Below, piece by piece: positions 23,220 through 31,971 of a stretch of 41,099 nucleotides of DNA. The notes beneath the pieces are model-generated. The model had not been told where the DNA came from. It saw only the letters and a program-made list of their open reading frames with translations, and searched no databases. The translations under genes and the position numbers were made by a program. Numbering within the stretch: position 1 is the first letter of the stretch; the number at the start of each line of letters is the position of its first letter. This DNA is from Marinobacter segnicrescens (GTDB taxonomy: Bacteria > Pseudomonadota > Gammaproteobacteria > Pseudomonadales > Oleiphilaceae): NCBI RefSeq assembly GCF_900111555.1, contig NZ_FOHZ01000025.1, forward strand, positions 1 through 41,099, in the 5' to 3' direction.

Positions 23220-26200
23220 ATGGCAACACCAGCAAAATCAACAGTCGAAATAGTTTTTGGGGCAGTCGACAAGACCGGAAACACAATCAATGGAATAACC
23301 GGCAAGTTAGATGGCCTTCGAGGCTCCGCAGAGTCTATCGTCAACCCGGTAGCAGGTGTCACTGACGGAATTCTTAAGCTCGACGCTGCCATCGCTGCTG
23401 TTGCTATAACCGCTGGGGCATATGCAACCAACCAGGCGATCAAGCTAGAGTCAGCAATGACCGACTTGCAGAAGGTCTTGTCGGAAGGCCAATTCGCTGC
23501 GGACTACAAAGACCAGCTGATCGAGCTTTCGAACCAGTTCGGCGTCAGCTCAGACATGGTTACTCAGTCCGCCGCAGATTTCGTCCAGACCGGCTACACA
23601 ATCGAAGAATCCCTCTACCTTGTCGAACAATCGCTCCTTGGTGTTAATGCCGCTGACCTTGCCGCTGACCAATCCACACAGATTTTGATTCGATCCCTTA
23701 AAGGCTTTGGGGCTGAAGCTGACCAAGCTGGCAGATTAATGGACGTACTCAACGCAACGTCTAACAAGTATGCGGTAACAGTTGATGAGCTGGGTAATGG
23801 TATGGCCGTCATCGCCCCTCTTGCTCAAACGATGGGGCTGTCTTTTGAGGAAATAACCGCTCTTTTAACACCGATGATTGAGATTACTCAGTCGGGCTCT
23901 GAATCTGCAAACGCCCTCAAGACCGTCATGTCTAACCTCATTAAGCCGACCAAAGAACAAGCGCAGGTGCTACGTGATGAATTGGGGATACAGCTCGAAG
24001 TAAACGGACAGCGCAGAAACGCAGCAGACATCCTCTCGGACATCATCGAAAAATCCGGAAGCCTGACGGACGTACAAAAGCAGTACATCGCAGCAACCCT
24101 CGGCGGTGCAGAACAAGCCTCTCGCTTTTCCATCTTGCTCGGAACCAGTGCAAAACAATCAGAGGTTTTGGAAAACGCTTTAAACTCTTCCGGATCTGCG
24201 ATGGAAGAATTCGAGGTCAAAACAAGCTCAACAGAATTCGCTCTAAAACAGTTGCAAACTGCATTTAATAACACCGCAGCCAATATCGGTGGCGAATACA
24301 TCAAAGAGACCCAGGGCGTCACAAGAGCTACCACAGAGCTTTTGGAGTCAATCAGCACAGCCGCTGCTTCAGACAATGCAGATCAGCTTTTCGAAGTGAT
24401 GCGCGGGGCTTTGCAAGAGCTTGAGGGAGATATATATACGCTGGCAGAGAACTTGCCGGAAGCTTTTGCAAATGTCGACCTGAGCGGATTGCTCGACGCG
24501 TTTGGGGTTGCAGGACAGGCGATTGATGACATCTTCGATATTGATGTGTCAGACCCTGAAGCACTATCAGAAGCCATTCAGTTTGTGGTTGATTCGCTTG
24601 AGTCTCTGACTCGTGTATCGACTGAAATCTTTAAAGAAATCGACGAAATGGTCGGCGTTGTTGTCGACTCTGTAGATGCTTTCAACAAAAGCGGCACCGG
24701 GGCGAAAGAGTTTGCCGGTGAGATTCTCGGCATGGCTAAGCAAGCACAAGTCGCCCTGGGTGTCCTAGGTGGTGTCACTGACGTCCTCGGCGGCATCGGG
24801 ACTGGTTTGACACTAATCGGTGGAGCACAGTTGACCAAGGCTGTCACTGGCCTCTCTGCTTTTGACAAGATTAAGCCGATGCTCGGGGGTGCCGCTACTG
24901 CCGTCTCCTCACTTGCGAGAGCTATGGGGCCTTTGGGAATTGCTCTGACAGCTGTGTCTGCTGGGTTTGCGTATGCGTACAAAGAAAATGAGAAATTCCG
25001 AGAAGGCGTACAGATAACGCTAGGTCTTGAGACTGATCACGAAAAACAGGCGAAGCTCACCGCTAAAGCGATTGAAGACCAGGGCAAAGCAATTAGAGAG
25101 CTGCGTGAGCAGTATGAGTCAGGAAAAATCAGCTCTGAAGAGTATTCCAAGGCCGTTACAGATATCACTGGTATAAGCAGGGACTGGGCGGAAAGCCTGG
25201 ACGGCGTTAGGAAAGCAAATGGCGAGCTTGTTGAGTCCAGTGCTGGGGTTGCGGATGCAGCTAAAAAGCAAGGCGAAGAGCTTGGCAAGACATCTGATGC
25301 GACTGAAGAGGCATCAAAGAAAACTGACAAATTGGCGGACGGTCAGAAGAAATTGGGCGATGCTGCGGGTCTTGCTGCCGACTCTCTTGGTGTCGCAAGG
25401 ACTGAGCTGGAAGCCTTGGCTTTTGATGACAAACTGCGTCTTGTTGAGGTGGCTTTCGATATTCAGTCTCGTCAGTTGGAGCAGAAACTGGAGTTCCTGA
25501 AGACTGAGCTTTCTTCAGTGAGCGAAATGTTTTCGGATACCGGTGATGTGATTGTCGATATGTTTGACCAGCTCGGAAAGCGAGATGGATACGACAGCGA
25601 CCGTCTGGACTTTTTGGACTCTGAGATCGACAAGCGGAATATTCTTTTTGAGCAGCACCAGGCGTCGTTGGAAATGGCGAGAGAAGAGCTGGCCGCCCAA
25701 GGTGAACTGAATGGGTCAATCGAGGGAATGGGCGCTCTGCTTGAGCTTGCGGCTCAGAAATACCAGCAGGAATTTGGTGGGTCTCTTGAGTCAGCTATCA
25801 AAAAGACTGGCACGCTTATCGATGAGACCGGAAAAGTCGTTGATGAGCAAGACCGCGCAACAAAGTCAGTAGAAGACTTTAAGATCAAACTCGATGAAGT
25901 GTCTGCGGGAGTCTACAAGGCTGCTGTTGAGCTTGATATCGCACGTGCGGAGACTGCTCTAAAGACGCTTGAGAGTGCTGCTGAGCAGACGATGAATACC
26001 ATTAGCTCAACTGAAAAAGTCATTGGGAAAGTGGTCGAAGGGATGGACGGTGCAGGTTTCTTTGATCGTCTCAAATTTAACGACATCCTTGATGCAGAAA
26101 TGGAAATCAGGAAAGAGACTGCAAAGACTGCGAAAGAAATTGCACAATCACAGATAGAACAGGCCAACAGCATAACTCGGATGAATAACGCTCGCGCAGA

Positions 26201-26342
26201 GGCTTTCGAAAGTGGCTACGCACAGATCCAGGTCAATGCCGATGGGCTGGCCCCTGAATTGGGCTTGGTGCTTGAAAAGCTGATCCAGCTCGCACATGTC
26301 GAGGCGTCAGAAGAAGGAATCAACTACCTGCTCGGCTCCTGA
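23220..26342 (+). CDS. Tail tape measure protein
   Basis: 1040 residues, the longest gene. The N-terminal part has the TP901-type tape measure core: ESAMTDLQKVLSEGQFAADYKDQL-like start, then QFGVSSDMVTQSAADFVQTG, AVTVDELGNGMAVIAPLAQTMGLS, and TLGGAEQASRFSILLGTS. A hydrophobic segment (about 500-590, GILGGVTDVLGGIGTGLTLIGGAQ region) could insert in the host membrane. Long coiled coils fill the C-terminal 400 residues (LEQKLEFLKTELSSVSEMF, ELDIARAETALKTLESAAEQ). It sets tail length and helps DNA entry. At the usual 0.15 nm per residue it predicts a tail of roughly 150 nm (rule from known siphoviruses). Confidence 0.92.
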   Translation: MATPAKSTVEIVFGAVDKTGNTINGITGKLDGLRGSAESIVNPVAGVTDGILKLDAAIAAVAITAGAYATNQAIKLESAMTDLQKVLSEGQFAADYKDQLIELSNQFGVSSDMVTQSAADFVQTGYTIEESLYLVEQSLLGVNAADLAADQSTQILIRSLKGFGAEADQAGRLMDVLNATSNKYAVTVDELGNGMAVIAPLAQTMGLSFEEITALLTPMIEITQSGSESANALKTVMSNLIKPTKEQAQVLRDELGIQLEVNGQRRNAADILSDIIEKSGSLTDVQKQYIAATLGGAEQASRFSILLGTSAKQSEVLENALNSSGSAMEEFEVKTSSTEFALKQLQTAFNNTAANIGGEYIKETQGVTRATTELLESISTAAASDNADQLFEVMRGALQELEGDIYTLAENLPEAFANVDLSGLLDAFGVAGQAIDDIFDIDVSDPEALSEAIQFVVDSLESLTRVSTEIFKEIDEMVGVVVDSVDAFNKSGTGAKEFAGEILGMAKQAQVALGVLGGVTDVLGGIGTGLTLIGGAQLTKAVTGLSAFDKIKPMLGGAATAVSSLARAMGPLGIALTAVSAGFAYAYKENEKFREGVQITLGLETDHEKQAKLTAKAIEDQGKAIRELREQYESGKISSEEYSKAVTDITGISRDWAESLDGVRKANGELVESSAGVADAAKKQGEELGKTSDATEEASKKTDKLADGQKKLGDAAGLAADSLGVARTELEALAFDDKLRLVEVAFDIQSRQLEQKLEFLKTELSSVSEMFSDTGDVIVDMFDQLGKRDGYDSDRLDFLDSEIDKRNILFEQHQASLEMAREELAAQGELNGSIEGMGALLELAAQKYQQEFGGSLESAIKKTGTLIDETGKVVDEQDRATKSVEDFKIKLDEVSAGVYKAAVELDIARAETALKTLESAAEQTMNTISSTEKVIGKVVEGMDGAGFFDRLKFNDILDAEMEIRKETAKTAKEIAQSQIEQANSITRMNNARAEAFESGYAQIQVNADGLAPELGLVLEKLIQLAHVEASEEGINYLLGS

Positions 26343-26370
26343 CTTTATATAGCATTTATTTATATTTTAA

Positions 26371-26390
26371 TGTTATAATAGTTATATAAT
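26371..26390 (+). promoter_or_regulatory. Promoter for the tail-tip and second lysis genes
   Basis: TGTTATAATAGTTATATAAT (26371-26390) contains two overlapping -10 candidates, TATAAT at 26374-26379 and 26385-26390, in the same TTATAA-dyad style as the other late promoters. GCATTTATT lies 19 bp upstream at 26352. Confidence 0.55.
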
Positions 26391-26407
26391 TAGGAGATTT
26401 TAGACAT

Positions 26408-26755
26408 ATGAGAGCAGCGATTTTCACAAGACAATTCGACCCGTTAGGTGATCGCCTGCTCTCTGTTGATGCTGGCAGATCCCGCTTGGGTGATGTGTCT
26501 CGGCGTAAGACAAGGGTTAAGACTCTCGACGGCGGATACGCTATCGAAGACCGAGGATTCTCACCTGCGGACAGAGCTATACAACTGGCCTTTCGAGCGA
26601 GCGAAGCGGAGCGGGACTACTTAAAGTATTTAGTTTCGACATACAGCTACTGCTACATCTGCCTCGACGGTGCTCTCTACTACGTCAGCATCTCTCGTCT
26701 GTCTGAGTCCTTTGATCTCGTCACTCTTTATGTCGATGTTCAGGAGCAGTACTGA
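26408..26755 (+). CDS. Small minor tail protein after the tape measure
   Basis: 115 residues. No family is certain. Its place, first after the tape measure, is where the distal tail or tail-tip adaptor is encoded in siphoviruses. The sequence alternates charged turns with beta strands (MRAAIFTRQFDPLGDRLLSV, SYCYICLDGALYYVSISRLSESFDLVTLYVDV), consistent with a small tail-tip subunit. It overlaps the next gene by one base (ATGA). An AGGAG site precedes the ATG. Confidence 0.6.
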   Translation: MRAAIFTRQFDPLGDRLLSVDAGRSRLGDVSRRKTRVKTLDGGYAIEDRGFSPADRAIQLAFRASEAERDYLKYLVSTYSYCYICLDGALYYVSISRLSESFDLVTLYVDVQEQY

Positions 26756-27420
26756 TGCAAAACCTCATTTCTTTCTATAGCGACTCAGCCCTGACACAGC
26801 GCATCAAAAGCCAGGACTGGATGATTGGTCTGGATAGCCAGGTGTCGGGTTTGTCCGTAGTCGATGGTGTCGGTATGCCCTCTTCCGGCGTGACCATCTC
26901 TGTAGACACAAGCACAAAAGACATTCAGATAGACGACGGCCTCGGGAACTTCACCAATTTCACCCCGCCCTCAAACGGCGTCTGGGTCATGCAGTTCAGC
27001 GCCCAAAAGTACGTAGTCCTCGAAGTCACAGACCTTGCTGGTTTGGGGTCAACTAATGCAACGATGACCGGTGGTTTCAGCTACGTAAAAAACAACGTCC
27101 TGTCTGATATTACTGCTCAGGAAGCGACCTCGGGCGACGAGGAAACGCATACTATTTACTGTAAAAATGAGTCAGGATCTGAACTACCTTCTATCTCTTT
27201 TTATATAGAAGCTTCTCAAGCTGGAGAAAGCTATGAGCTGAGTGCAGACGGTTCGGCTTTTGATGAGTATGTGTCTCTTGCTGATTCGCTTGTGTATTCA
27301 AATATTGCGGCGGGTGCTTCTGTTGCAATTCATGTTCGCAGGACTGTTTTAGCGCTCCAGGGCGTGGCTGTTAGCAGTGCCGTCGCTTCTCTGCGCTACT
27401 ACGTCGAGGAGCCGGTCTAA
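26755..27420 (+). CDS. Tail-tip protein of unknown family
   Basis: 221 residues, beta-rich and acidic. The N-terminal 120 residues carry VVDGVGMPSSGVTISVDTST and NGVWVMQFSAQKYVVLEV; the C-terminal 90 residues (THTIYCKNESGSELPSISFYIEAS ... AGASVAIHVRR) look like a separate beta-sandwich domain of the kind used for carbohydrate or tail-tip contacts. It overlaps both neighbours by a single base, so the three genes 26408-28043 are a tightly coupled unit. Function in tail-tip assembly is inferred from position. Confidence 0.6.
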   Translation: MQNLISFYSDSALTQRIKSQDWMIGLDSQVSGLSVVDGVGMPSSGVTISVDTSTKDIQIDDGLGNFTNFTPPSNGVWVMQFSAQKYVVLEVTDLAGLGSTNATMTGGFSYVKNNVLSDITAQEATSGDEETHTIYCKNESGSELPSISFYIEASQAGESYELSADGSAFDEYVSLADSLVYSNIAAGASVAIHVRRTVLALQGVAVSSAVASLRYYVEEPV

Positions 27421-28043
27421 TGGCTTTCGACGGCTCCTTGAACCTAGCTTTTACAGCGTCAGCGCCAATGACCCAGGGTGTCCTCGTGATGCCCTTTTCC
27501 GCCTATGCGCCTGTCATAAAGCTGGATACAGAGCTAGAGAAAAGGGTCACCTACCATCTTTACGTAACGACGCAGAACGGTCAGGTAGAGCTACCTATCA
27601 AGAGCTTTCAGAGCCGCTTACGACTGGAGGGCACCAGCTTCGTCAGCGCAGTGGCTCCTGCTTTCGATGGTCTCGCTGATCTGAATAAAGGCGACCAGGT
27701 GTCGATCACACAGCGCGTTGAGTACTTCTCGAAAGATGCTACTGAGTCAGAGATAGCTAGCGGAAAGCTGACACAGACATATCTCAGCGAGAGCAGCGAC
27801 AAAAACACTTTGCAGATCAATGCGAACCAAAAATATCAAGTTCCGGGTGCTCCGAAAACTGTAGAAATCCAGCAAGTGCAGTACGTCTCAAATCAGGCTG
27901 ACGGCAATCTCCTTTTGCGGATCCGACCAACCGATATCCAACCAGGTGACCAAATTTTCTTTCGGGGCGTTGAGCGTCGAGTCAGAGAGATAGTGCTCAT
28001 AGTCGATGACACTTTGTCCGTAATGGAGGTGCAGTGTGGCTAA
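27420..28043 (+). CDS. Tail-tip protein of unknown family
   Basis: 207 residues, beta-rich. The N-terminal half (MAFDGSLNLAFTASAPMTQGV, YAPVIKLDTELEKRVTYHLYVTT) and C-terminal half (LLRIRPTDIQPGDQIFFRGVERRVREIVLIVDDTLSVMEVQ) suggest two small beta domains; the second reads like an OB or beta-barrel domain with a positively charged strand. It starts on the last base of its upstream neighbour's stop and overlaps the next gene by 8 bp. By position it is part of the tail hub between tape measure and the large 28036 protein. Confidence 0.58.
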   Translation: MAFDGSLNLAFTASAPMTQGVLVMPFSAYAPVIKLDTELEKRVTYHLYVTTQNGQVELPIKSFQSRLRLEGTSFVSAVAPAFDGLADLNKGDQVSITQRVEYFSKDATESEIASGKLTQTYLSESSDKNTLQINANQKYQVPGAPKTVEIQQVQYVSNQADGNLLLRIRPTDIQPGDQIFFRGVERRVREIVLIVDDTLSVMEVQCG

Positions 28044-29802
28044 AGCGACCGTGCTCCAGAATCTCGGCTCCGGAAAGTACCGCATAAAAATTCAGAAAGA
28101 CCTGCGTGGCGTCTCTGAAAAGATCGACGCTTTGACTTCTGAAATCGAGTCTCTGGATGAGTCTATCGCTGACAAAAAGACGGCGCTTGAGCTTGCTGAA
28201 GAAGACCTAAAGCGAGCGGTTGCGGAAGCTGACGCACTTGGTATCGACTACGACTTTGACAGCGATGATAGCCAATACCGCTCTGACTACATAGACGCCC
28301 AAGGCAATGTCACGGCATACGGAAAAGCAGTCGGAAACCTTCGAGAAGAACTCAGGCAGCTCTACGCAAGCAGACTCAATGCCAGCCAAAACCTCGAAGC
28401 CTTGCAAGCCATAGAAGCGGAAAAGGAAGTTTATTGCATCGCCGTCGACAAGTCTGATGCTATCCAAGTGGGTGCGGAAGTTTCAGCAATAGAGCACGCC
28501 AGAGACGGCAACACGACCGCCTACAGCATCCGCCAAAGCTTCGATCCAGCACAGGACTCTGTCATCGTACCAGGCAAAAAAATGAGCGCTTGGAGTCATC
28601 TATACGCCCAGCTCGCACAGCCCGCAGTCCTCACTCAGCGCCCAAAATATTGGTTCGGCGTGATCCGCACAATCGGCGTTAACGGCTTGCTCGCAGAAGT
28701 CGACATCTATGATCGAGTGATTCGGTCAGTTTCTTTGAGTCCAAAAAATTCGTCGTTGCATACGTGTGATTGTGACTTCCTTGGGTCGGCTGATTTTCTT
28801 GGTCGGTTTGAGGTTGGGGATCGGGTTGTGGTGGATTTTCATTTCGGTTCTGGGACGCCAACGGTTATCGGCTTCGCTCTTGATCCTGGGCTCGATTATG
28901 AAGAAGAGCCATACAAGCCAGAGCCTCTGCCGCAACCGAGCGGGTGGGAGCTTGTGGATAATTTTACTTTGTATCTTCGCCAAGGCTTCTATCAAGACCC
29001 TGCTCGTGGACTGGTTCCTCCGGCGTGGACTACGGCAAGCGATATAGACGTCGGGCGGCGGGACTTTTCGACGTGGCGGATTGTCGGGACTGATGACGTC
29101 TATGATCCATACTTTCATCGCACTAGACCATACACCAAGCATCGACTGATCACATCGACGCATCAGAGCTGTACCCCTACATACTTTTACAGCCAAGCTG
29201 GGGTTGGGGTTGATGAGCTGAATTACTACGTGAGAAGCCTTGGGAAGCCGATTGATTTTCCGGTTTTGCATGATCGGTACAGTCGTCTTCATGAGTCCGA
29301 TTTTTGGGGAAGTTATCATTACTCTTTTTACGATCCTGTTGCTCCGAGCGATGCATATTGGTTTCAAGTGCTTAATGACACGATTAATCACTACCTGGGC
29401 GATGCTCATATATACAGCTATCGTAGCTATCAAGAACTGACGGATTATCATAGATACACTGGAATTCTATATAACTCGGTTCCCTCTGGCTGGGTTGGCT
29501 CAAAGTCTTTTAGATACGATCAATCGCAGAGCAAAATCTCGAAGAAAAGACCTCGGGTATCTGAAGACGGTTTTATAAAAAAGCTGTCAGGAAAGATTTT
29601 CGGAGCAGAGAATGGCTTCGTTAGAATGCTTAATAGTTCGACTAACACTTTTGAAAATGTGTCCGATTACGCTGACTGTGTTGTAGCCATTGATGATCCC
29701 CCAGGCGGTGGATTTCGCAGATACACAAGATATTGGGCCGGAAGTTACTACGACATCTATATGCGGTATACGGGGCGGCTTTATCGCCCGATTTATAACT
29801 AA
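28036..29802 (+). CDS. Large tail-tip/baseplate hub protein
   Basis: 588 residues. A short beta start (TVLQNLGSGKYRIKIQ) leads into an antiparallel coiled coil (about 25-125: LTSEIESLDESIADKKTALE), then an OB-like domain (about 190-280: YWFGVIRTIGVNGLLAEVDI, GRFEVGDRVVVDFHFGSGTPTVIGFA), similar to gpV/gp45-type spike domains, and finally 300 residues very rich in Tyr, Trp, His and Asp, ending in repeated RYTRYWAGSYYDIYMRYTG-like motifs. The aromatic C-terminus may bind surface polysaccharide. GTG 28036 is the start, with GGAGG 6 bp upstream; the better known ATG choice is absent. It ends the tail module. Confidence 0.65.
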   Translation: MAKATVLQNLGSGKYRIKIQKDLRGVSEKIDALTSEIESLDESIADKKTALELAEEDLKRAVAEADALGIDYDFDSDDSQYRSDYIDAQGNVTAYGKAVGNLREELRQLYASRLNASQNLEALQAIEAEKEVYCIAVDKSDAIQVGAEVSAIEHARDGNTTAYSIRQSFDPAQDSVIVPGKKMSAWSHLYAQLAQPAVLTQRPKYWFGVIRTIGVNGLLAEVDIYDRVIRSVSLSPKNSSLHTCDCDFLGSADFLGRFEVGDRVVVDFHFGSGTPTVIGFALDPGLDYEEEPYKPEPLPQPSGWELVDNFTLYLRQGFYQDPARGLVPPAWTTASDIDVGRRDFSTWRIVGTDDVYDPYFHRTRPYTKHRLITSTHQSCTPTYFYSQAGVGVDELNYYVRSLGKPIDFPVLHDRYSRLHESDFWGSYHYSFYDPVAPSDAYWFQVLNDTINHYLGDAHIYSYRSYQELTDYHRYTGILYNSVPSGWVGSKSFRYDQSQSKISKKRPRVSEDGFIKKLSGKIFGAENGFVRMLNSSTNTFENVSDYADCVVAIDDPPGGGFRRYTRYWAGSYYDIYMRYTGRLYRPIYN

Positions 29803-29830
29803 CTTACTATAACATGTAATGGTGAAAAGC

Positions 29831-30070
29831 ATGGATCAGCAAAGACAAAATTTAAAATGGAGGGCTCGAAGGCGGATGGCCTGGATATCTTTTTTCGCAA
29901 TTTTGGCAATTGGGGTCGGGGCTTTTCTAAAGCCTGAAGCTGCTTCTCAATCCGTTGGTGTCTTGGGGACGGTTGTCACCCTGCTCGGATCCATCGTTAT
30001 CGGATACCTGGGCTTTTCGACGTGGGACGACATTAAGACTCAGCAAACTACCGGAGGGTATGAGAGATGA
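29831..30070 (+). CDS. Small two-helix membrane protein, second holin candidate
   Basis: 79 residues with a positively charged N-terminus (QRQNLKWRARRRM) and two hydrophobic segments (AWISFFAILAIGVGAFL and VGVLGTVVTLLGSIVIGYLGF), a class II holin layout. It overlaps the Rz-like gene by four bases. ATG 29831 is chosen because GGTGA lies 6 bp upstream; ATG 29819 has no site. As it heads the spanin genes it may be the true holin or an antiholin for the 19542 protein. The split of lysis genes into two loci is unusual. Confidence 0.6.
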   Translation: MDQQRQNLKWRARRRMAWISFFAILAIGVGAFLKPEAASQSVGVLGTVVTLLGSIVIGYLGFSTWDDIKTQQTTGGYER

Positions 30071-30459
30071 AAGCACTATTTGGAATGATCAAAGGATTTG
30101 GCGGTAAAGCTGTTTCAACACTGCTCGGCCCCCGTGTCCTGATCGGTATTTTTCTCACCTTGCTCACGGCTCTTGTCGGCATGTGGTGGCAGTTGGATCA
30201 CGCAAAAGCAGTCGCAGCTAATGCATCCCTGAACAATAAGAATTTGAGCTTGGTGATCGAAGGAAATCAAAAAGCAATCAAGCAATTACAGAGCGAGCGA
30301 GAGAGCTTGGAAAGACTTTTAGAGGTCCGCTCTGCTGAAAAGACCAGTGGTGACAAGCAGGTTGCCCAACTGAAAAAGGAGATAGACGATGTTAAAGCTG
30401 ATCAATGCCTCGATACTCGTGTGCCTGACGATTTTGCTGCAATCTTGCGCGACAACTGA
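30067..30459 (+). CDS. Rz-like inner membrane spanin
   Basis: 130 residues: one N-terminal membrane anchor (VLIGIFLTLLTALVGMWWQL, about 24-45) followed by a long periplasmic coiled coil (AIKQLQSERESLERLLEVRS, ending with CLDTRVPDDFAAILRDN). This is the layout of Rz, the inner-membrane spanin, which pairs with an outer-membrane lipoprotein to fuse the membranes at lysis of Gram-negative cells. The Rz1-like gene at 30389 begins inside it in another frame, the classic nested arrangement. The C-terminal ending (RVPDDFAAILR) also matches many Rz proteins. Confidence 0.85.
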   Translation: MKALFGMIKGFGGKAVSTLLGPRVLIGIFLTLLTALVGMWWQLDHAKAVAANASLNNKNLSLVIEGNQKAIKQLQSERESLERLLEVRSAEKTSGDKQVAQLKKEIDDVKADQCLDTRVPDDFAAILRDN

Positions 30460-30652
30460 GTATGTGACAAAAACAGAAATTCAGGTTCTGACACCGCCCA
30501 CGTCTTTGCTTGAGCCGACGCCTGAGCCAGTGATACCGAATCCGCTGACATATCGGGGGCTGGGCAAGGTTTTGATTGAGTACAAAAATGCCCTTAAGCA
30601 GAGCAATGCTGACAAGAGCGCAGTCATACGATGGATCGAGGACAACCAATAA
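30389..30652 (+). CDS. Rz1-like outer membrane lipoprotein spanin
   Basis: 87 residues with a lipoprotein signal peptide: MLKLINASILVCLTILLQSC, with the lipobox ending at C20. The mature part is proline-rich (LTPPTSLLEPTPEPVIPNPL), a hallmark of Rz1. It overlaps the last 71 bp of Rz in a different frame. A GAUGUUAAAG-type start with GGAGAUAG upstream (written in DNA as GGAGATAG) sits in Rz. Presence of spanins confirms a Gram-negative host. It ends the rightward late block, converging on the minus-strand genes from 30706. Confidence 0.85.
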   Translation: MLKLINASILVCLTILLQSCATTEYVTKTEIQVLTPPTSLLEPTPEPVIPNPLTYRGLGKVLIEYKNALKQSNADKSAVIRWIEDNQ

Positions 30653-30705
30653 AACTGGTCTTTTCGAGGCCGTAGGCCGGGACTATCCCTGTCCCATCTT
30701 TGTGA

Positions 30706-31473
30706 TTACTCCTGAGGTTTGAGCATGTTAGCTGCTTGTCTGAGAGCCAGTCCAAAGCTTCCTTTTTTGAGTTCTCCAAAGCGCCTGTCAGCATTCTTGC
30801 GTCGAGCAGTCTCATACTCATTGGCTTTAATTCCAAGGCCTCGTGTGAGTGTGTAATAGATCTGTCTTTCCGCTTCGTAGATGTTGTAAAGCTCTTCACG
30901 ATCTATCTGCCCCTCGTCTACACTTTGCGATATTGCTTTCAGTAAGCCTGTGGCGACTTGTGTGAGCTGGTCAGAGATGAGGCTCGGCAAGACCGCTACC
31001 TCTGCCTCTTCATGCTCCTCGGCTACCTCCGGTACTTTCAGAGGCTCTGGAATTTCAAAGGACATGACACTAGCTATAGAGCGTGCTCCATCGATGATCC
31101 CACAAAACTCTCCAGTCCTTGCATCTGAAATGAAGCCATCGAGGTCTTTGTCTTTGATGCGCTGATAAGCTGATGAACCAACGATGACGGGCACGCCACC
31201 CGCTAGACCTCTTTTGAGATTGTTCGTCAGAGCTTCTTTGATTTGCTCATCTTGCTTTCGAGCCCAGGTCATCATCTCTTCAGCTGATTCGCCCATCATA
31301 CTGACTTGATAATGGTCGGGCTGATCGCCCAAAGACCACCTTGTTACTTCTACCGTCTCGTTGCTGAAGATCTTTCGCTTAGCTCTTTTCTTGCCATCGA
31401 TCTCACCGACCAGCACGGCTTTAGTCTGATAGACGATGACGTCTTGTGCTTTCGAGTCTAATTTTGCGTACAT
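30706..31473 (-). CDS. Unknown phage protein, possible early gene
   Basis: 255 residues, not recognised. The N-terminal 130 residues are mixed alpha/beta (VIVYQTKAVLVGEIDGKKRA), the middle has an acidic stretch (EVAEEHEEAEVAVLPSL), and the C-terminal 100 residues are helical and charged (EELYNIYEAERQIYYTLTRG, RRKNADRRFGELKKGSF). No catalytic motif or membrane segment. It is at the downstream end of the leftward block, following 31507-31971 by 33 bp. DNA binding is possible from the basic C-terminus but not shown. Confidence 0.55.
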   Translation of the reverse strand: MYAKLDSKAQDVIVYQTKAVLVGEIDGKKRAKRKIFSNETVEVTRWSLGDQPDHYQVSMMGESAEEMMTWARKQDEQIKEALTNNLKRGLAGGVPVIVGSSAYQRIKDKDLDGFISDARTGEFCGIIDGARSIASVMSFEIPEPLKVPEVAEEHEEAEVAVLPSLISDQLTQVATGLLKAISQSVDEGQIDREELYNIYEAERQIYYTLTRGLGIKANEYETARRKNADRRFGELKKGSFGLALRQAANMLKPQE

Positions 31474-31506
31474 TTTTAAGTCCTCTTTTTATTATTTGGT
31501 ATGGTA

Positions 31507-31971
31507 TTAGTAAGACAGACGATATCTCAGCTCTGACTTGAGCCATAAAGATAAAGTCTCCCAATATGGTGCCAAGGTGGTCAGATGCAGAATCTCTTTG
31601 TATCTAGAATTGATGAAGTGATCAGTCACCTCCCCGCTCAGGTCTTCGTAGTCAAAGCCAGGCAGTTCGGCAGAGTCGATGTCTTCATACTCAAGCTCGA
31701 AAGACGATAGGTCGTCATCAGATGTGCGACATGCAGCAAATCGAACTTTGCACTGAGTCTCTTCTCCTTCGACGATGAGAGCGAAAGTAGAGACAAGACG
31801 TACAATGACCGACTTTTCTTCGCTAAATCTCTGTGTCTCGATAGATACAAAGTGAACGTCGTCAATTGCCAGCTTTGCGATATCCACTTCTTCCACTGTT
31901 AAAGCTCTGCCATTGAGAGGCTCAGGTTTAAACTCGATTTTCAGCTCATCTAAAACGTTATACTTGCTCAT
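31507..31971 (-). CDS. Unknown acidic phage protein
   Basis: 154 residues, strongly acidic in its middle (SSFELEYEDIDSAELPGFDYEDLSG). The N-terminal MSKYNVLDELKIEFKPEPLNGRALTVEEVDIAKL and beta strands (KSVIVRLVSTFALIVEGE) give no known family. Acidic charge mimicking DNA, as in anti-restriction proteins, is one possibility; a protein partner for the following gene is another. It heads the two-gene leftward unit after the AT-rich gap 31972-32252. Strong Shine-Dalgarno AGAGGATAT on the minus strand. Confidence 0.55.
   Translation of the reverse strand: MSKYNVLDELKIEFKPEPLNGRALTVEEVDIAKLAIDDVHFVSIETQRFSEEKSVIVRLVSTFALIVEGEETQCKVRFAACRTSDDDLSSFELEYEDIDSAELPGFDYEDLSGEVTDHFINSRYKEILHLTTLAPYWETLSLWLKSELRYRLSY

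Noticed and set aside
24577..25719. Several minus-strand open frames across the tape measure gene
   Set aside because: They are antisense shadows of a clear, uninterrupted protein with normal codon use and no translation signals of their own.
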